From Dialister sp. UBA734 (lineage in GTDB: Bacteria > Bacillota > Negativicutes > Veillonellales > Dialisteraceae), in contig DBLC01000176.1 of NCBI GenBank assembly GCA_002297935.1, positions 25,014 to 84,947 of the forward strand: a DNA stretch of 59,934 bases. Reading direction: 5' to 3'. Both the position numbers and the translations under genes were made by a program. A model generated the notes under the pieces. It did no database searches. It was not told where the DNA came from and saw only the letters and a program-made list of their open reading frames with translations. Below are positions 7,257 to 15,992 of the stretch, piece by piece. The first letter of the stretch is position 1. Every line of letters begins with the position of its first letter.

Positions 7257-7627
7257 TCACTCACCCCCTGTAGATTGGAAATAACGAGCGTTCCGTATAG
7301 CGTCTCAACAGCCGCTTTGAATGTGTATTTGCGATTGTCACTGTCGAAATTGGATTCATATCCCAAAAGAGAAAGCACGCCGGTAGTACCGGAAATTCGT
7401 TCTTTGAAAATGAAATCCACGGCCTGTTGATTAGACGGGCTTCCTGAGGATGAGAGAATTCTTTCCCAAAGAGGAAGTCCATCTTCTCGGTCTTCCCACC
7501 ATTCTGCATACAGGAGCAGCAACCGCGTTTTGATGGCTTGTGCTACCGCCTCTGCCCCTTCCAGGTAAGCATGCTTTCCGCGGCCAAAGACGTAATCTCC
7601 GTCTTGATCAAGCATTCTATAAATCAT
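7253..7627 (-). CDS. Baseplate wedge protein, gp25/W-like
   Basis: A 124-residue protein placed directly upstream of baseplate J, where gp25/W proteins are found in contractile tails. It has the short alpha/beta pattern of this group with AVAQAIKTRLLLLYAEWWED near residues 28-47. gp25-like proteins start sheath polymerisation at the baseplate. The assignment rests on length, position and this helix. Confidence 0.7.
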   Translation of the reverse strand: MIYRMLDQDGDYVFGRGKHAYLEGAEAVAQAIKTRLLLLYAEWWEDREDGLPLWERILSSSGSPSNQQAVDFIFKERISGTTGVLSLLGYESNFDSDNRKYTFKAAVETLYGTLVISNLQGVSE

Positions 7628-7630
7628 GGA

Positions 7631-7921
7631 CTAACCTCCAATAAATACATCAGGAGATCCCTCTTGGACAGAACCGCCGCAAGAAACAGAATCCCCTATT
7701 CTCGCTGCTGGCTTCCCATTGATGTGTACAGACCCACTCCCGGATGAAATACTTCCAGGGTGACTACTGTGAACATGGCACCCATGAGGAGCGTATGAAT
7801 CGCCCACACGGCCAGCCCCTTTCCCATTGATAAACACATCGGAAGAGGCAGATATCAAAGCCGTAGGCGGGCAGGAATCGTGGCCGGTATCCTTGTCTCC
7901 CAATCTAGTGGCTGCACTCAA
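7631..7921 (-). CDS. PAAR-domain spike tip protein
   Basis: A 96-residue protein with repeated Gly-Asp and His/Cys motifs: TRLGDKDTGHDSCPP, INGKGAGRVGDSYAPHGC, INGKPAARIGDSVSCGG. This is the PAAR fold, a metal-bound conical tip that sharpens the central spike of contractile tails. It sits next to the spike protein gene (7918-8466), overlapping its stop by four bases. Confidence 0.9.
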   Translation of the reverse strand: MSAATRLGDKDTGHDSCPPTALISASSDVFINGKGAGRVGDSYAPHGCHVHSSHPGSISSGSGSVHINGKPAARIGDSVSCGGSVQEGSPDVFIGG

Positions 7922-8466
7922 TTGATATTCACCGTCCCGCCTTTGATGTTGATGGTTCCACCAACAATGTTGACTGTATCACCAGCCAGTTCCACGTAAG
8001 CAGAGCCGGATTCATTGCGAAGCTGCACAGAATTGGTGCTATAGCCAGGAATCGTTCTTGGCTGGCTCCATGGGCCTGGTATAGCATACCCATCCGACAA
8101 ATCGTGTCGACGACAGTCGATTTGGTTCTGCACACCGCCAGATTGCCACCAGGCGTCCATGCAATTGTCACCAAAAATAACCAAGCATTCATCGCCTGGT
8201 TTGATGGGGAATGTCAACACATACCCGCCGGCTCTTGGAAATACAACGGGAACATCCACCAGCTGCGGGATATCTAACCATTGCTCCGTTCCGTCGCTTT
8301 CTACCCGTTTTTCCCTGATAGCCAACTGCACGGTAACAGTCTGTTCTTGGGAATCAAACGACTGGATAATTCCAGGACTCGCCACGCGAAGATCGTTTTC
8401 ACGCTCTCTTGCCCTATTTTCGCCATTTTGGCGGCTGTCAGGCGCAAGCTCGCTTAAAGGTATCAT
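7918..8466 (-). CDS. Baseplate central spike protein, Gp138-like
   Basis: A 182-residue protein. An OB-like N-terminal domain (SPGIIQSFDSQEQTVTVQLA, VPVVFPRAGG, IKPGDECLVIFGD) matches the Gp138/gpV-type membrane-puncturing spike. The C-terminus is a short beta-helix repeat (VNIVGGTINIKGGTVNIN), the trimeric needle on which the PAAR tip sits. It acts at the centre of the baseplate during injection. Confidence 0.85.
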   Translation of the reverse strand: MIPLSELAPDSRQNGENRARERENDLRVASPGIIQSFDSQEQTVTVQLAIREKRVESDGTEQWLDIPQLVDVPVVFPRAGGYVLTFPIKPGDECLVIFGDNCMDAWWQSGGVQNQIDCRRHDLSDGYAIPGPWSQPRTIPGYSTNSVQLRNESGSAYVELAGDTVNIVGGTINIKGGTVNIN

Positions 8467-8468
8467 TA

Positions 8469-9605
8469 CTATACCCCCATTCCATTCTGCCCACTGTTGG
8501 CTAATAGGCCCGGCAGTGAGCCTTTTCCATAACGGGATATCCCATGCACTTCGGTGTACCAGTCATTTCCCCTGGTATCTCCGATATGGGTTAACTCGAT
8601 GACCTGATATATCCAGTCATCGTCAAGCGGTGATTGCTGCTGGCCTGGTGTCACAGAGGCTTCGTTGACCTGTACGCCTTTGATTTGAATCATAGATTCC
8701 AGGTGTACGGCCGGATTAAGCAGCATTTTGAAAGACACGCCAAATTGTATTTGCTGGGGCGTACCAATAAGCCCTGTTTTAGGTGTAATCACCAGTGCTT
8801 CATCTTTACTAAGATCTTGCAGCCGTACCACATTGAGATTGCCATCTTCAATAAAAAAAGAAGCCGCATTCCCACGACACACATCTTGCACGTAGTTATA
8901 TGGCTTCCCAAAAAAGACTTTCCCTCTAGGGAGGGCTTGGGTAGATAATCCATCAGAAATCTTATTGACCGGTGTTTTGACTTCACTGTCATTGGCTACC
9001 GTTTCGATAATCTTTCTGGAGTTCAGCCCGCGGTTCACGGTTTTGGAAATAAAACTGAGATTTAACTGTTGATCTCCATCAATGGCCATGAGGGTCAGTA
9101 CGTAATCCGTATTTGAAGCCCTGGACCTGGACGGCCAGATGATTTTCCCATCAAAGATCTTTCCGTACTGCAAATCCGTGGTGACAGAGGATTCATTTCC
9201 CTCTTCATCCTTTACAGTCTCCGTAGTGCTTGCCTGATACCCCGCTTCGATAATGAGCCGGTCACCTTCCATGACCAGCTTATCTTCGGTGTCAGAATTC
9301 AGGTTAAAAATACGGCAAATCGCATACATCCCGCCGCGGTCTCGTTTTTTATGAACTTCAAAGGTGCAATGCAAATCAGAAACATTGAGAGCTTCCTCTT
9401 CCTTGACTTTGCCATTCTTCTTGTCCTCTTCGGATAGTTCTTCTGTATTTTCTTTGGAAACGAGAATTTTATATTTCCTAATCCACAAAGAGCCATTAGG
9501 ACGCTGCAAGGTGGGCGTGGCGTTCTTGTCCGGCTTGTCTGTGCCCCACTTTTTCGCAAGCGTATCTTCTACCATTCCGGATAGTGCAGCACTGGCAAAA
9601 CTCAT
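8469..9605 (-). CDS. Baseplate hub protein, gp27-like
   Basis: A 378-residue protein between the spike and the tape-measure side of the tail operon. It has hub-like patterns: CTFEVHKK, ICRIFNLNSDTEDKLVMEGDRLIIEAGY, and a central KIIETVANDSEV region followed by VQDVCRGNAASFFIEDG. This matches the late-control/gp27-like hub that links tail tube to spike. Its start overlaps the stop of the small gene upstream. Confidence 0.75.
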   Translation of the reverse strand: MSFASAALSGMVEDTLAKKWGTDKPDKNATPTLQRPNGSLWIRKYKILVSKENTEELSEEDKKNGKVKEEEALNVSDLHCTFEVHKKRDRGGMYAICRIFNLNSDTEDKLVMEGDRLIIEAGYQASTTETVKDEEGNESSVTTDLQYGKIFDGKIIWPSRSRASNTDYVLTLMAIDGDQQLNLSFISKTVNRGLNSRKIIETVANDSEVKTPVNKISDGLSTQALPRGKVFFGKPYNYVQDVCRGNAASFFIEDGNLNVVRLQDLSKDEALVITPKTGLIGTPQQIQFGVSFKMLLNPAVHLESMIQIKGVQVNEASVTPGQQQSPLDDDWIYQVIELTHIGDTRGNDWYTEVHGISRYGKGSLPGLLANSGQNGMGV

Positions 9606-9937
9606 GACGCATCACCCCACTCAAGAATAAACGTGGATCCCAAGGTTTGATTATCCGGCATCATCAGGTCCGTATCAGTAGCAGGGATAATATAGGCTTC
9701 TCCAATGCGAAGATGTCTGTATTGGCCCAAAAGATTCACCCCGCAGACCAGGGGCATCATATCTACTAAGAGCTCCCCTGTAGAGTTGTCTGTAATGGCC
9801 GCCGTCCACATATCAAATAGATCGTGGTATCGAAGCTGCAGTTTGATGTTCACGTTCCTGCTTCCACCATCCAGCGTGAGTTTGAAGGTCTGCGTGGAAT
9901 AGGGATGACAGGTGATTGGAATTCTACAATAGGCCAT
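9602..9937 (-). CDS. Small baseplate plug-like protein
   Basis: A 111-residue, all-beta-looking protein with RYHDLFDMWTAAITDNSTG and PLVCGVNLLGQY. This resembles the small plug proteins found beside the hub in Pam3-like contractile phages. It lies between hub and Dit-like genes, consistent with closing the central channel. The family is from pattern memory, so the function is tentative. Confidence 0.6.
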   Translation of the reverse strand: MAYCRIPITCHPYSTQTFKLTLDGGSRNVNIKLQLRYHDLFDMWTAAITDNSTGELLVDMMPLVCGVNLLGQYRHLRIGEAYIIPATDTDLMMPDNQTLGSTFILEWGDAS

Positions 9938-9943
9938 TATTTA

Positions 9944-10630
9944 TTACCCTCCCATCGCCTCTTCAATACGCTTAGCCGTTGACTTCCTTTCAGGGACCGG
10001 CTGTACTTCTCCACGGTTAGCCCCATCTCCGCTGGTCCAGTTTCTGGCAGAAACTTTCTCCTCCGCCACGTTGGCTATAATGAGCTGCTGCAAGCTGACA
10101 GTGGCTCGCAAGCCATAGAGCGTATTGTAGTCGTCTGGCACAGAAATAGAGCGAATCACCATGTTTGGATATTGATTCAGCCTAGTTAGCACGGTAAACG
10201 GAATGCGTGCCGCCTGCAGTTCACAGAGCTTTCTATAAGCAGAGATGGACTTTGTGTATGCGCCCACCCATTGCCCGCGAACCATAGAAGCCATGGCATC
10301 ACTCATGCCAATTTCCATGGTGATTTGTACCGGTTCCAGATACATGTGGTCCGAGATATTGGCTCCTGTTTGCACAGGATGTTGAGTAATCGTGGCCACG
10401 TGTTCCGTTGAAATACTGAGAACCGCATCGAAGAACAGACCGCCAATATTGGTCTTACAATAGATGAGCTCTCCCTGTGCATGTGTACCGGCCGCCCATT
10501 GCCGCGGGTAATACCCGTCAGCAAATAAAGCGTTCAGAAACATTTCCTTTGATGGAAGTGTGGCCGTACCACCAATCAAGAGGGAATTCAGGTTGCCCAA
10601 TGTCATCCCCGGAAGATTAGAAAGACTCAT
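9944..10630 (-). CDS. Dit-like distal tail protein
   Basis: A 228-residue protein with the segment QHPVQTGANISDHMYLEPVQ, which is the signature of the Dit-like N-terminal domain in contractile-tail phages, followed by a beta-rich domain ending with charged residues. It should form the ring joining tail tube to hub. It overlaps the stop of the tape-measure gene by four bases. Confidence 0.75.
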   Translation of the reverse strand: MSLSNLPGMTLGNLNSLLIGGTATLPSKEMFLNALFADGYYPRQWAAGTHAQGELIYCKTNIGGLFFDAVLSISTEHVATITQHPVQTGANISDHMYLEPVQITMEIGMSDAMASMVRGQWVGAYTKSISAYRKLCELQAARIPFTVLTRLNQYPNMVIRSISVPDDYNTLYGLRATVSLQQLIIANVAEEKVSARNWTSGDGANRGEVQPVPERKSTAKRIEEAMGG

Positions 10631-12699
10631 ACAATCTGCCCCCTTCCGAATCTGGCATTCAGCACATCGCTTACTGCGCGCCCAATATCATTCGCGCTTG
10701 CATTGGTGCCGGCTACATGAATATTGATATCGCCGATGGTGGTATTGGTGGTGTTGTTAGCCGCTGGAGCTACTGTTGCTGCCGGTGGTGTGGTAAATAA
10801 GCTATTCCCTGTAGACTTCCACCAGCTATCTGGGTTAATGTTCCACGAGTTTTTGCCTCGATTACTTACAAAAGAATTTGCATCGTACACTTGCTGTGAA
10901 CGATTGGCTCTGTCAACTTCTACACTATATCCGCTATCTGCTGGGCGTTCAAAATCATGAAGCATTTTATAGCTTGCTTCTTCTACAGTAAGATCGCCAT
11001 TGCAAAGGGCTTTATAAAGTGTCGGGTAGTCTTCTCTCAACTCTTTTAATAGAAAATCTAACTGCATATTGAAATCGTTAATAGGGAGCCCACGTTCTGC
11101 GGCATAGTCCCACAAGGCCCCTTTTCGGTCAGAATCAGTCCACTGTGCTAACCCAAAGCCTACTTCATCGGTAACAAACTCATGCCGAGACATTTCTCCA
11201 TTCAGAAGCCTGCGAAGATAAATCTCTTTTTCTTCCTGCGTGTCTTTCTGTACATTACTAGAATCCACGTTAGATTCTGCAGATAAATTCCCGATAATAC
11301 CTGCGGCACCTTCTTTGGAAATGCCTTCTTGCTGCAGCTTTTGCATGGCTGCAGAAGAATTTGCTTTTTCATTCCCACCGAAGACATATCCCAAAGCAGC
11401 ACCCATAGGTGTCATCTTGATACCTTCAGAAACGACAACCCCCAACATCCTGGCTGCCCCTTTAAAGTCTCCTTGAAATAGCAATGCCAATGTTGCCGCA
11501 ATCTTACCCATAAGCCCAGCAAACTGCCCGAGCTTTTTTAGTGAAAAGGATATGAACTGGCCAATAGAAGTCCAGAAAGATTGCTGCTGACTTTTAGCTT
11601 TGTCGTTTGTAGAATCAAAGATTTTGTTAAACAAATCTTTCACGGATTTGAATAATGCAGAAACGCCATCAGATAGCTCTCCAATTCCCTTACTCCAGGA
11701 ATCCTTTATTCCTTCCCAGTCGATTCCTTCTAAAAACTTGCCAACAATTTCATCGAGGCCGTCTGCCACGGTTTTGAAAAGATCCTTTACACAGTTTGAG
11801 ATATTAGATAGTGTGTCCCCTTGTAAAAACTGCAGCAATTTCTCCCAGATAGGAGCTAGTGTCTTGGAAGATTTCCAGCCATTCATGTAGTACATGAAAT
11901 CTTCCAAAAGAATCAATGCACCACCAAGTGCCATGATAAACGTGCCAAAGGGACCTGCCATAATAAAGGCACCGACAGTGGCAAATATGGCCCCCCATTT
12001 CTTCACGTTGGCCGGTAAGCTATCTACAAAGTCATACACCGTGCCTATAAGAGCTTTAATCGTCTTGAGTGCCGTGACACCTAGAGAAACAATATGCGCC
12101 AGAAATTCGGCGATTTTCTTTGCGATTTGCGGCATGTTTTTGCCGAGTTTATCCCCTAGCCACCGAATGAAGTTTTGGAACTCTTTGATAAACGGCCCCA
12201 GGTACTTAATGAGATAATAGACCACCCACTCTTTCAGCATCTTCAGTTTGACCTGCAAAGACTGGATGTCGTACCCAATCTCACGGATCCATTTCAACTG
12301 CCTATCCGCATCGACAGGTGTTGCTAGCTGATTCATCTCATTCCGCAGTCTGAAGAACTGTTCTCGAAGTTCAGGAATCCAGGCGATGTCTTCTTCCGAT
12401 ACGCCCATAACCTTCATGGCCGTAGACAGTGCTTTCGCGCTATCCTTGGTGATCCACATCTGATTCGCCAGGCGTTTGAATTCCATATCTGCAGCCGCCA
12501 CGCCTTTAATGGCATCGGTGGCAGATTTCCCTATAGCAGCAAAGCCAGCAACAAGGGCCCCTGCGGCGGCGATTCCCTTGATACTTTTCAGCTTAGCAAT
12601 CAGGCTGTTGAGCGCCATCATGGCCGCATTGAAGGAATTGGTGTCAATGTCGGCCGACAAACGGACCAGGTACTCTGCCATCGTTTCTGGCATACTCAT
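10627..12699 (-). CDS. Tail tape measure protein with tail-lysozyme domain
   Basis: A 690-residue protein. Helical regions and hydrophobic segments (GAIFATVGAFIMAGPFGTF near residue 240) are typical of tape measures. Residues about 455-590 (GISKEGAAGIIGNLSAES, VGFGLAQWTDSDRKGALWD) match the phage tail lysozyme domain, which would cut peptidoglycan during DNA entry. The C-terminus is Thr/Ala/Asn-rich and ends with GDINIHVAGTNASANDIGR, a baseplate-facing motif. The start overlaps the frameshift extension of the chaperone gene (ATGA). Length suggests a tail of roughly 100 nm, by the usual residue-to-length relation. Confidence 0.88.
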   Translation of the reverse strand: MSMPETMAEYLVRLSADIDTNSFNAAMMALNSLIAKLKSIKGIAAAGALVAGFAAIGKSATDAIKGVAAADMEFKRLANQMWITKDSAKALSTAMKVMGVSEEDIAWIPELREQFFRLRNEMNQLATPVDADRQLKWIREIGYDIQSLQVKLKMLKEWVVYYLIKYLGPFIKEFQNFIRWLGDKLGKNMPQIAKKIAEFLAHIVSLGVTALKTIKALIGTVYDFVDSLPANVKKWGAIFATVGAFIMAGPFGTFIMALGGALILLEDFMYYMNGWKSSKTLAPIWEKLLQFLQGDTLSNISNCVKDLFKTVADGLDEIVGKFLEGIDWEGIKDSWSKGIGELSDGVSALFKSVKDLFNKIFDSTNDKAKSQQQSFWTSIGQFISFSLKKLGQFAGLMGKIAATLALLFQGDFKGAARMLGVVVSEGIKMTPMGAALGYVFGGNEKANSSAAMQKLQQEGISKEGAAGIIGNLSAESNVDSSNVQKDTQEEKEIYLRRLLNGEMSRHEFVTDEVGFGLAQWTDSDRKGALWDYAAERGLPINDFNMQLDFLLKELREDYPTLYKALCNGDLTVEEASYKMLHDFERPADSGYSVEVDRANRSQQVYDANSFVSNRGKNSWNINPDSWWKSTGNSLFTTPPAATVAPAANNTTNTTIGDINIHVAGTNASANDIGRAVSDVLNARFGRGQIV

Positions 12700-12944
12700 C
12701 GATTACTTCTCCTTTCTGCGGCGTCATGGGCTCGCTTCGCATTAATAGCCTTTACGGCCATAATTTCATGGGCATCTAGTAAATCATCAAAATCGTAGGT
12801 CCCGTCAAATACCTCATGTTGTTTCCAAAGACCAGCGGCCACCGGCGCATAGCAAAAAGCATCTATGTCGGGATAGGAAAACGGAGTGTACCCGGAATCT
12901 ATCCTTACTTCATCGTCTGGGATAACCCGGCTCCTTGAAAAAAA
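12696..12944 (-). CDS. Tail assembly chaperone, -1 frameshift extension
   Basis: An open frame of about 81 codons in the -1 frame relative to the 12905-13312 gene, starting within its T7 run. It reads SRSRVIPDDEVRIDSGYTPF onward and ends AAERRSNR with its stop overlapping the tape-measure start (ATGA). It has no start codon with a ribosome site. Position and overlap match the GT-type extension produced by programmed frameshifting in tailed phages: the short and the extended product together load the tape measure. Confidence 0.8.
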   Translation of the reverse strand, partial: FFSRSRVIPDDEVRIDSGYTPFSYPDIDAFCYAPVAAGLWKQHEVFDGTYDFDDLLDAHEIMAVKAINAKRAHDAAERRSNR

Positions 12945-13312
12945 CCGCCGATATTGAACATCAGTGCTTCTGCAGTGAGACGAATCACGGTCATGGCATC
13001 ATAAGCCATATCCGCATCGACGAAGCTGCCATCACTCTTCAAAACGGGGACAGGCATATCTGTATTTCCTGCCACTTCCAATTTGCATACTGTTTTCAGC
13101 AGCATGGTCTGGATTTCATCAAATTCAGCACGAGACATCTTAGGCAGTGCAGAAGCGGCTGCCTGGACGTCCATCCCATTACCGCTTCCCAAAGCCGGTG
13201 CCAATACGGCCGCAGTCTTCATAGCCATGTAAGAAGCAGATCGTGCATCCAGTTTTCCCAGGCGGTATTTCACCCCATCGATTTCGATAATCTTGTTTTT
13301 CTGTTTCAGCAT
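12905..13312 (-). CDS. Tail assembly chaperone, short form
   Basis: A 135-residue protein between the tube and tape-measure genes, with the start LKQKNKIIEIDGVKYRLGKL typical of tail chaperones that bind tube-like folds. Near the 3' end a run of seven T (A7 at 12938-12944 on plus) gives the slippery sequence T TTT TTT in frame, at codons GGT TTT TTT CAA. Slipping back one base adds the 12696-12944 extension. The start has a GGAGG site. Confidence 0.8.
   Translation of the reverse strand: MLKQKNKIIEIDGVKYRLGKLDARSASYMAMKTAAVLAPALGSGNGMDVQAAASALPKMSRAEFDEIQTMLLKTVCKLEVAGNTDMPVPVLKSDGSFVDADMAYDAMTVIRLTAEALMFNIGGFFQGAGLSQTMK
12938..12944 (-). promoter_or_regulatory. Slippery T7 frameshift site
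   Basis: Seven consecutive T in the coding direction, with codons TTT TTT preceded by a T, satisfy the X XXY YYZ pattern for -1 ribosomal slippage. The -1 frame stays open until the tape-measure start; the +1 frame stops after about ten codons. Confidence 0.75.
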
Positions 13313-13339
13313 TTTGGTTCCTCCGGTATTGTAAAATGC

Positions 13340-13849
13340 TTAGATCAAAGAATTGGCCGCTTCACTGGCCGCTGCGCTAAGAGCGCCTGTAATAATGGTG
13401 CTGGTATCTGTAGTTGTTGTAGTGATATCTGCACACATCAACTGCCAAGTGATACGGCTGCCCTGTGTCGTGTAAGGGGTATCCGGTTCTTTAGAAGGGG
13501 ACACACCAGAGCACACATGCATGACGCCCAGATGGCTGTTTTTAATGAGCAGTGTCGTTTCTGCCCACTTGGAAGTTTTAGAATTCCAAAGTGTCTGGAA
13601 CCAGTGATTCAACCAGGCATTGAGCGGGCTTGTCTGCTGCACTTCAATGGTCACGGTTCCGTTATTTCCTGGAATCTTGGAAACCATCACGGAACCATCT
13701 GCCGCGATATCATGGGCAGTTCGTTCAGTAGATTTGGAAATACTGATAGAACCGGTTCCTTCCCCTGTAAATACGTAATCATCCAACAAACCGGAATGAA
13801 TCGAGCCTACGACATCTTTGAAAGAGTAGGTGGAAAGTTTACCATCCAT
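13340..13849 (-). CDS. Tail tube protein (DUF3277-like)
   Basis: A 169-residue protein following the sheath gene in the transcribed order, the standard place for the tube protein. It has the YSFKDVVGSIHSGLLDDYVF and GNNGTVTIEVQQTSPLN patterns of the DUF3277/KPP10-like tube family. It should form hexameric rings inside the sheath. The Thr-rich C-terminal end (ITTTTTDTSTIITG) is a subunit contact seen in related proteins. Confidence 0.85.
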   Translation of the reverse strand: MDGKLSTYSFKDVVGSIHSGLLDDYVFTGEGTGSISISKSTERTAHDIAADGSVMVSKIPGNNGTVTIEVQQTSPLNAWLNHWFQTLWNSKTSKWAETTLLIKNSHLGVMHVCSGVSPSKEPDTPYTTQGSRITWQLMCADITTTTTDTSTIITGALSAAASEAANSLI

Positions 13850-13867
13850 ATGCGTTTATACCTCCCC

Positions 13868-15010
13868 TTATCTGTTGACGTTAACTGCAATGGTGACATA
13901 GTGAATGGCACCAGCGGTCTTAATGCATACATAAATAGGCGGTGCCTTTCTGGCATCTCTATCGGCCTGAGACTGGTCATCTACAGATTCTGCAAGGACC
14001 ACATAGCCATTAGGAAGCATGGTACCGTCTACCATACTAAGTACCGGACCGCCCTTCCAAACGCCAGGAGCAATGAATCCGGTATTGACGAATTTATCGC
14101 AAGCCACATTGATGACGTTGATAATCATGCCTACCCCGGAATCGGTACCAGGAATTTTCGGACGTGCGGTCAGAAGGTCCATGACGCCTAATGTAATTTC
14201 ATTCTTCAGCATATCCAGATTCAGCACTTCATCGAAATAGGTGCCATCAGCCATGCAGCCTTCCTGCAAGATATCGTAAGAATCAGCGCGGTTGACGTAC
14301 ACGTTGCCATTTACACCAGCCGTTTCAGAATCACCGCACACGTACTGAACCTGTGCTTCTGTCAAATCATCGGTAACAACACCCGGAAGTGTTTTATAGG
14401 CCAGTGTGAATGCGGAATTGTTGGTTCCTCGGTTCTGTCCCATAGCATATCCCATGGTGGCGGCCACTGCATGAGCCGTGCCGCTATACTGCCCAAAAGA
14501 ACGACGATAGTTCTTCGCTTTCAGTCGTTTAAAAATGGCATCAGTCTGTTCTCCTGGTTCACCGGTCTTGATATCCGACAGGTTGGATTCATCCTTCGTG
14601 GTATATGCCAGCAATGTATCCGGGCTGGCGGATTCAACCCAATCAGCCAGCTGCAGAATGTCTCCATCTTCTGCACTGAGTGGAATCAGGACATACCATT
14701 CGCCATTCTTCTCGCGACAAGCCTGTGCGGCTTTCAGGAAAGTTTCATCACTGCCTTTTACACCAACGGCCAGCTTTGTCGGGCTGGAGCTTGCTGCAAA
14801 ATACAGCTGGGCGGCTTTGTATTCTTCTGTGTCATCGGTAAATCCATCCTGCACCATAGAAGTAAGGCTGGTATAGACTCTGACACGTTCCGCGGTACTG
14901 ATTACCGTGGATGAACCAAGGATCAGTGCGACGTTGAAGCCTTTTCTAGCAGCCGAACGGGCAGACAGATTGACCTGCACATTGACGATAGTTTTTAAAT
15001 CAAGCGGCAT
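13868..15010 (-). CDS. Contractile tail sheath protein (DUF3383-like)
   Basis: A 380-residue protein with MPLDLKTIVNVQVNLSARSA, GFNVALILGSSTVI, VYTSLTSMVQDGF and AAQLYFAAS, the pattern of DUF3383 sheath proteins. It proves that the tail is contractile. The protein is compact compared with sheaths of 450 or more residues, consistent with the short-sheath type of this phage group. The next genes downstream are the tube and chaperones. Confidence 0.88.
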   Translation of the reverse strand: MPLDLKTIVNVQVNLSARSAARKGFNVALILGSSTVISTAERVRVYTSLTSMVQDGFTDDTEEYKAAQLYFAASSSPTKLAVGVKGSDETFLKAAQACREKNGEWYVLIPLSAEDGDILQLADWVESASPDTLLAYTTKDESNLSDIKTGEPGEQTDAIFKRLKAKNYRRSFGQYSGTAHAVAATMGYAMGQNRGTNNSAFTLAYKTLPGVVTDDLTEAQVQYVCGDSETAGVNGNVYVNRADSYDILQEGCMADGTYFDEVLNLDMLKNEITLGVMDLLTARPKIPGTDSGVGMIINVINVACDKFVNTGFIAPGVWKGGPVLSMVDGTMLPNGYVVLAESVDDQSQADRDARKAPPIYVCIKTAGAIHYVTIAVNVNR

Positions 15011-15016
15011 TCTTCT

Positions 15017-15613
15017 TTATCCTTTCTTGATAATAATGCCACTGTCTGTATTGACGTGGCTTGTATGGATAGGATTGTCGATGATGGTCACCGGTACTTT
15101 TTCGATGGCTCTCACCGTTTCATCCCAAACCATGGTGTTGTTGAACCGGAGCGTTAAATCCGCCCGGTCCCACCACATATTTTGGTAATTTTCGGGTACA
15201 TATTGCGGTGTATCAGCAGAAGGTATCAGCAGCAAGTCGGCTTTCCGCAATATGTCGGAGCCGTCCATGAACGCATGCCGTACCTTGAGAAGATTGTCAT
15301 ACCCATTAGGGCCATAGGCAGTAAAGGATATCTGCACCACACGATTTGTCCAATGCCGAAGAGTTAGGTCCCGCTCCCCGCTAATCCATGTTTCATGGAC
15401 CGGCTGCGTGGTATCATCTCCAGAAGCATCGGAAAATGTCAAAAATATAACATCCTCGTTGACCGTCCAATCGGGCTTTCCAAATGTACTGTAGGTCAGT
15501 CTGACTGGCGGCTTTTTCGTCCCATAGGACTTGTTAGGGTCATACCCCAAAGTGGCCATGGTGGCTTTATAGAAAATACGCAAGATTTCCTTCCGTGTAA
15601 GGTTTGGCATCAA
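15017..15613 (-). CDS. Tail terminator / neck protein
   Basis: A 198-residue protein directly upstream of the sheath gene. It has LRIFYKATMATLGYDPNKSYG and VVQISFTAYGPNGYDNLLKV, the pattern of neck terminator proteins (gp12-like) that cap the tube and join it to the head. Gene order (connectors, terminator, sheath) supports this. Confidence 0.7.
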   Translation of the reverse strand: MMPNLTRKEILRIFYKATMATLGYDPNKSYGTKKPPVRLTYSTFGKPDWTVNEDVIFLTFSDASGDDTTQPVHETWISGERDLTLRHWTNRVVQISFTAYGPNGYDNLLKVRHAFMDGSDILRKADLLLIPSADTPQYVPENYQNMWWDRADLTLRFNNTMVWDETVRAIEKVPVTIIDNPIHTSHVNTDSGIIIKKG

Positions 15614-15990
15614 GCAGGCACCTCCCCAAGTACTTTCATGGCGATCGATCTATAAAACCCATAGTCTGCGTCGGGTGTCACGGAATAAATCCGGTATTCT
15701 TCCCCTCGCCAAACGAGAATGTCTGAATAATTAGATTCATCGTTGATTTCGCCTGTTACATATAAACGCTCCGTAGTCAGCACCTTCATAGCACCGGACT
15801 GTCTATCCCCTTCGGGGACCATTTTCAAATCCCTGCTGGAGGCAACGGTTACAATGCCTTGTAAATGTAGGGTTGATGGGGGAATTCCGTCAGTGACGAA
15901 TTCCCCATCTTCCCAAATACCGGAGGACCGTTTGATAGTGACGCCCTGTGAGAGCATCGGCGAATGTATCACTGCAGCAAGGTTAATCAT
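15610..15990 (-). CDS. Head-tail joining protein
   Basis: A 126-residue protein overlapping the terminator gene by four bases. The beta-rich sequence with SGIWEDGEFV, LQGIVTVASSRDLKMVPEGDR and WRGEEYRIYSVTPDADYGFY resembles stopper/collar proteins of the head-tail interface. Function comes from position between the gp10-like and terminator genes. Confidence 0.65.
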   Translation of the reverse strand: MINLAAVIHSPMLSQGVTIKRSSGIWEDGEFVTDGIPPSTLHLQGIVTVASSRDLKMVPEGDRQSGAMKVLTTERLYVTGEINDESNYSDILVWRGEEYRIYSVTPDADYGFYRSIAMKVLGEVPA

Positions 15991-15992
15991 TT

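Noticed and set aside
12935..14191. 418-codon open frame on plus
   Set aside because: Antisense to the chaperone, tube and sheath genes, which are clear phage genes in order.
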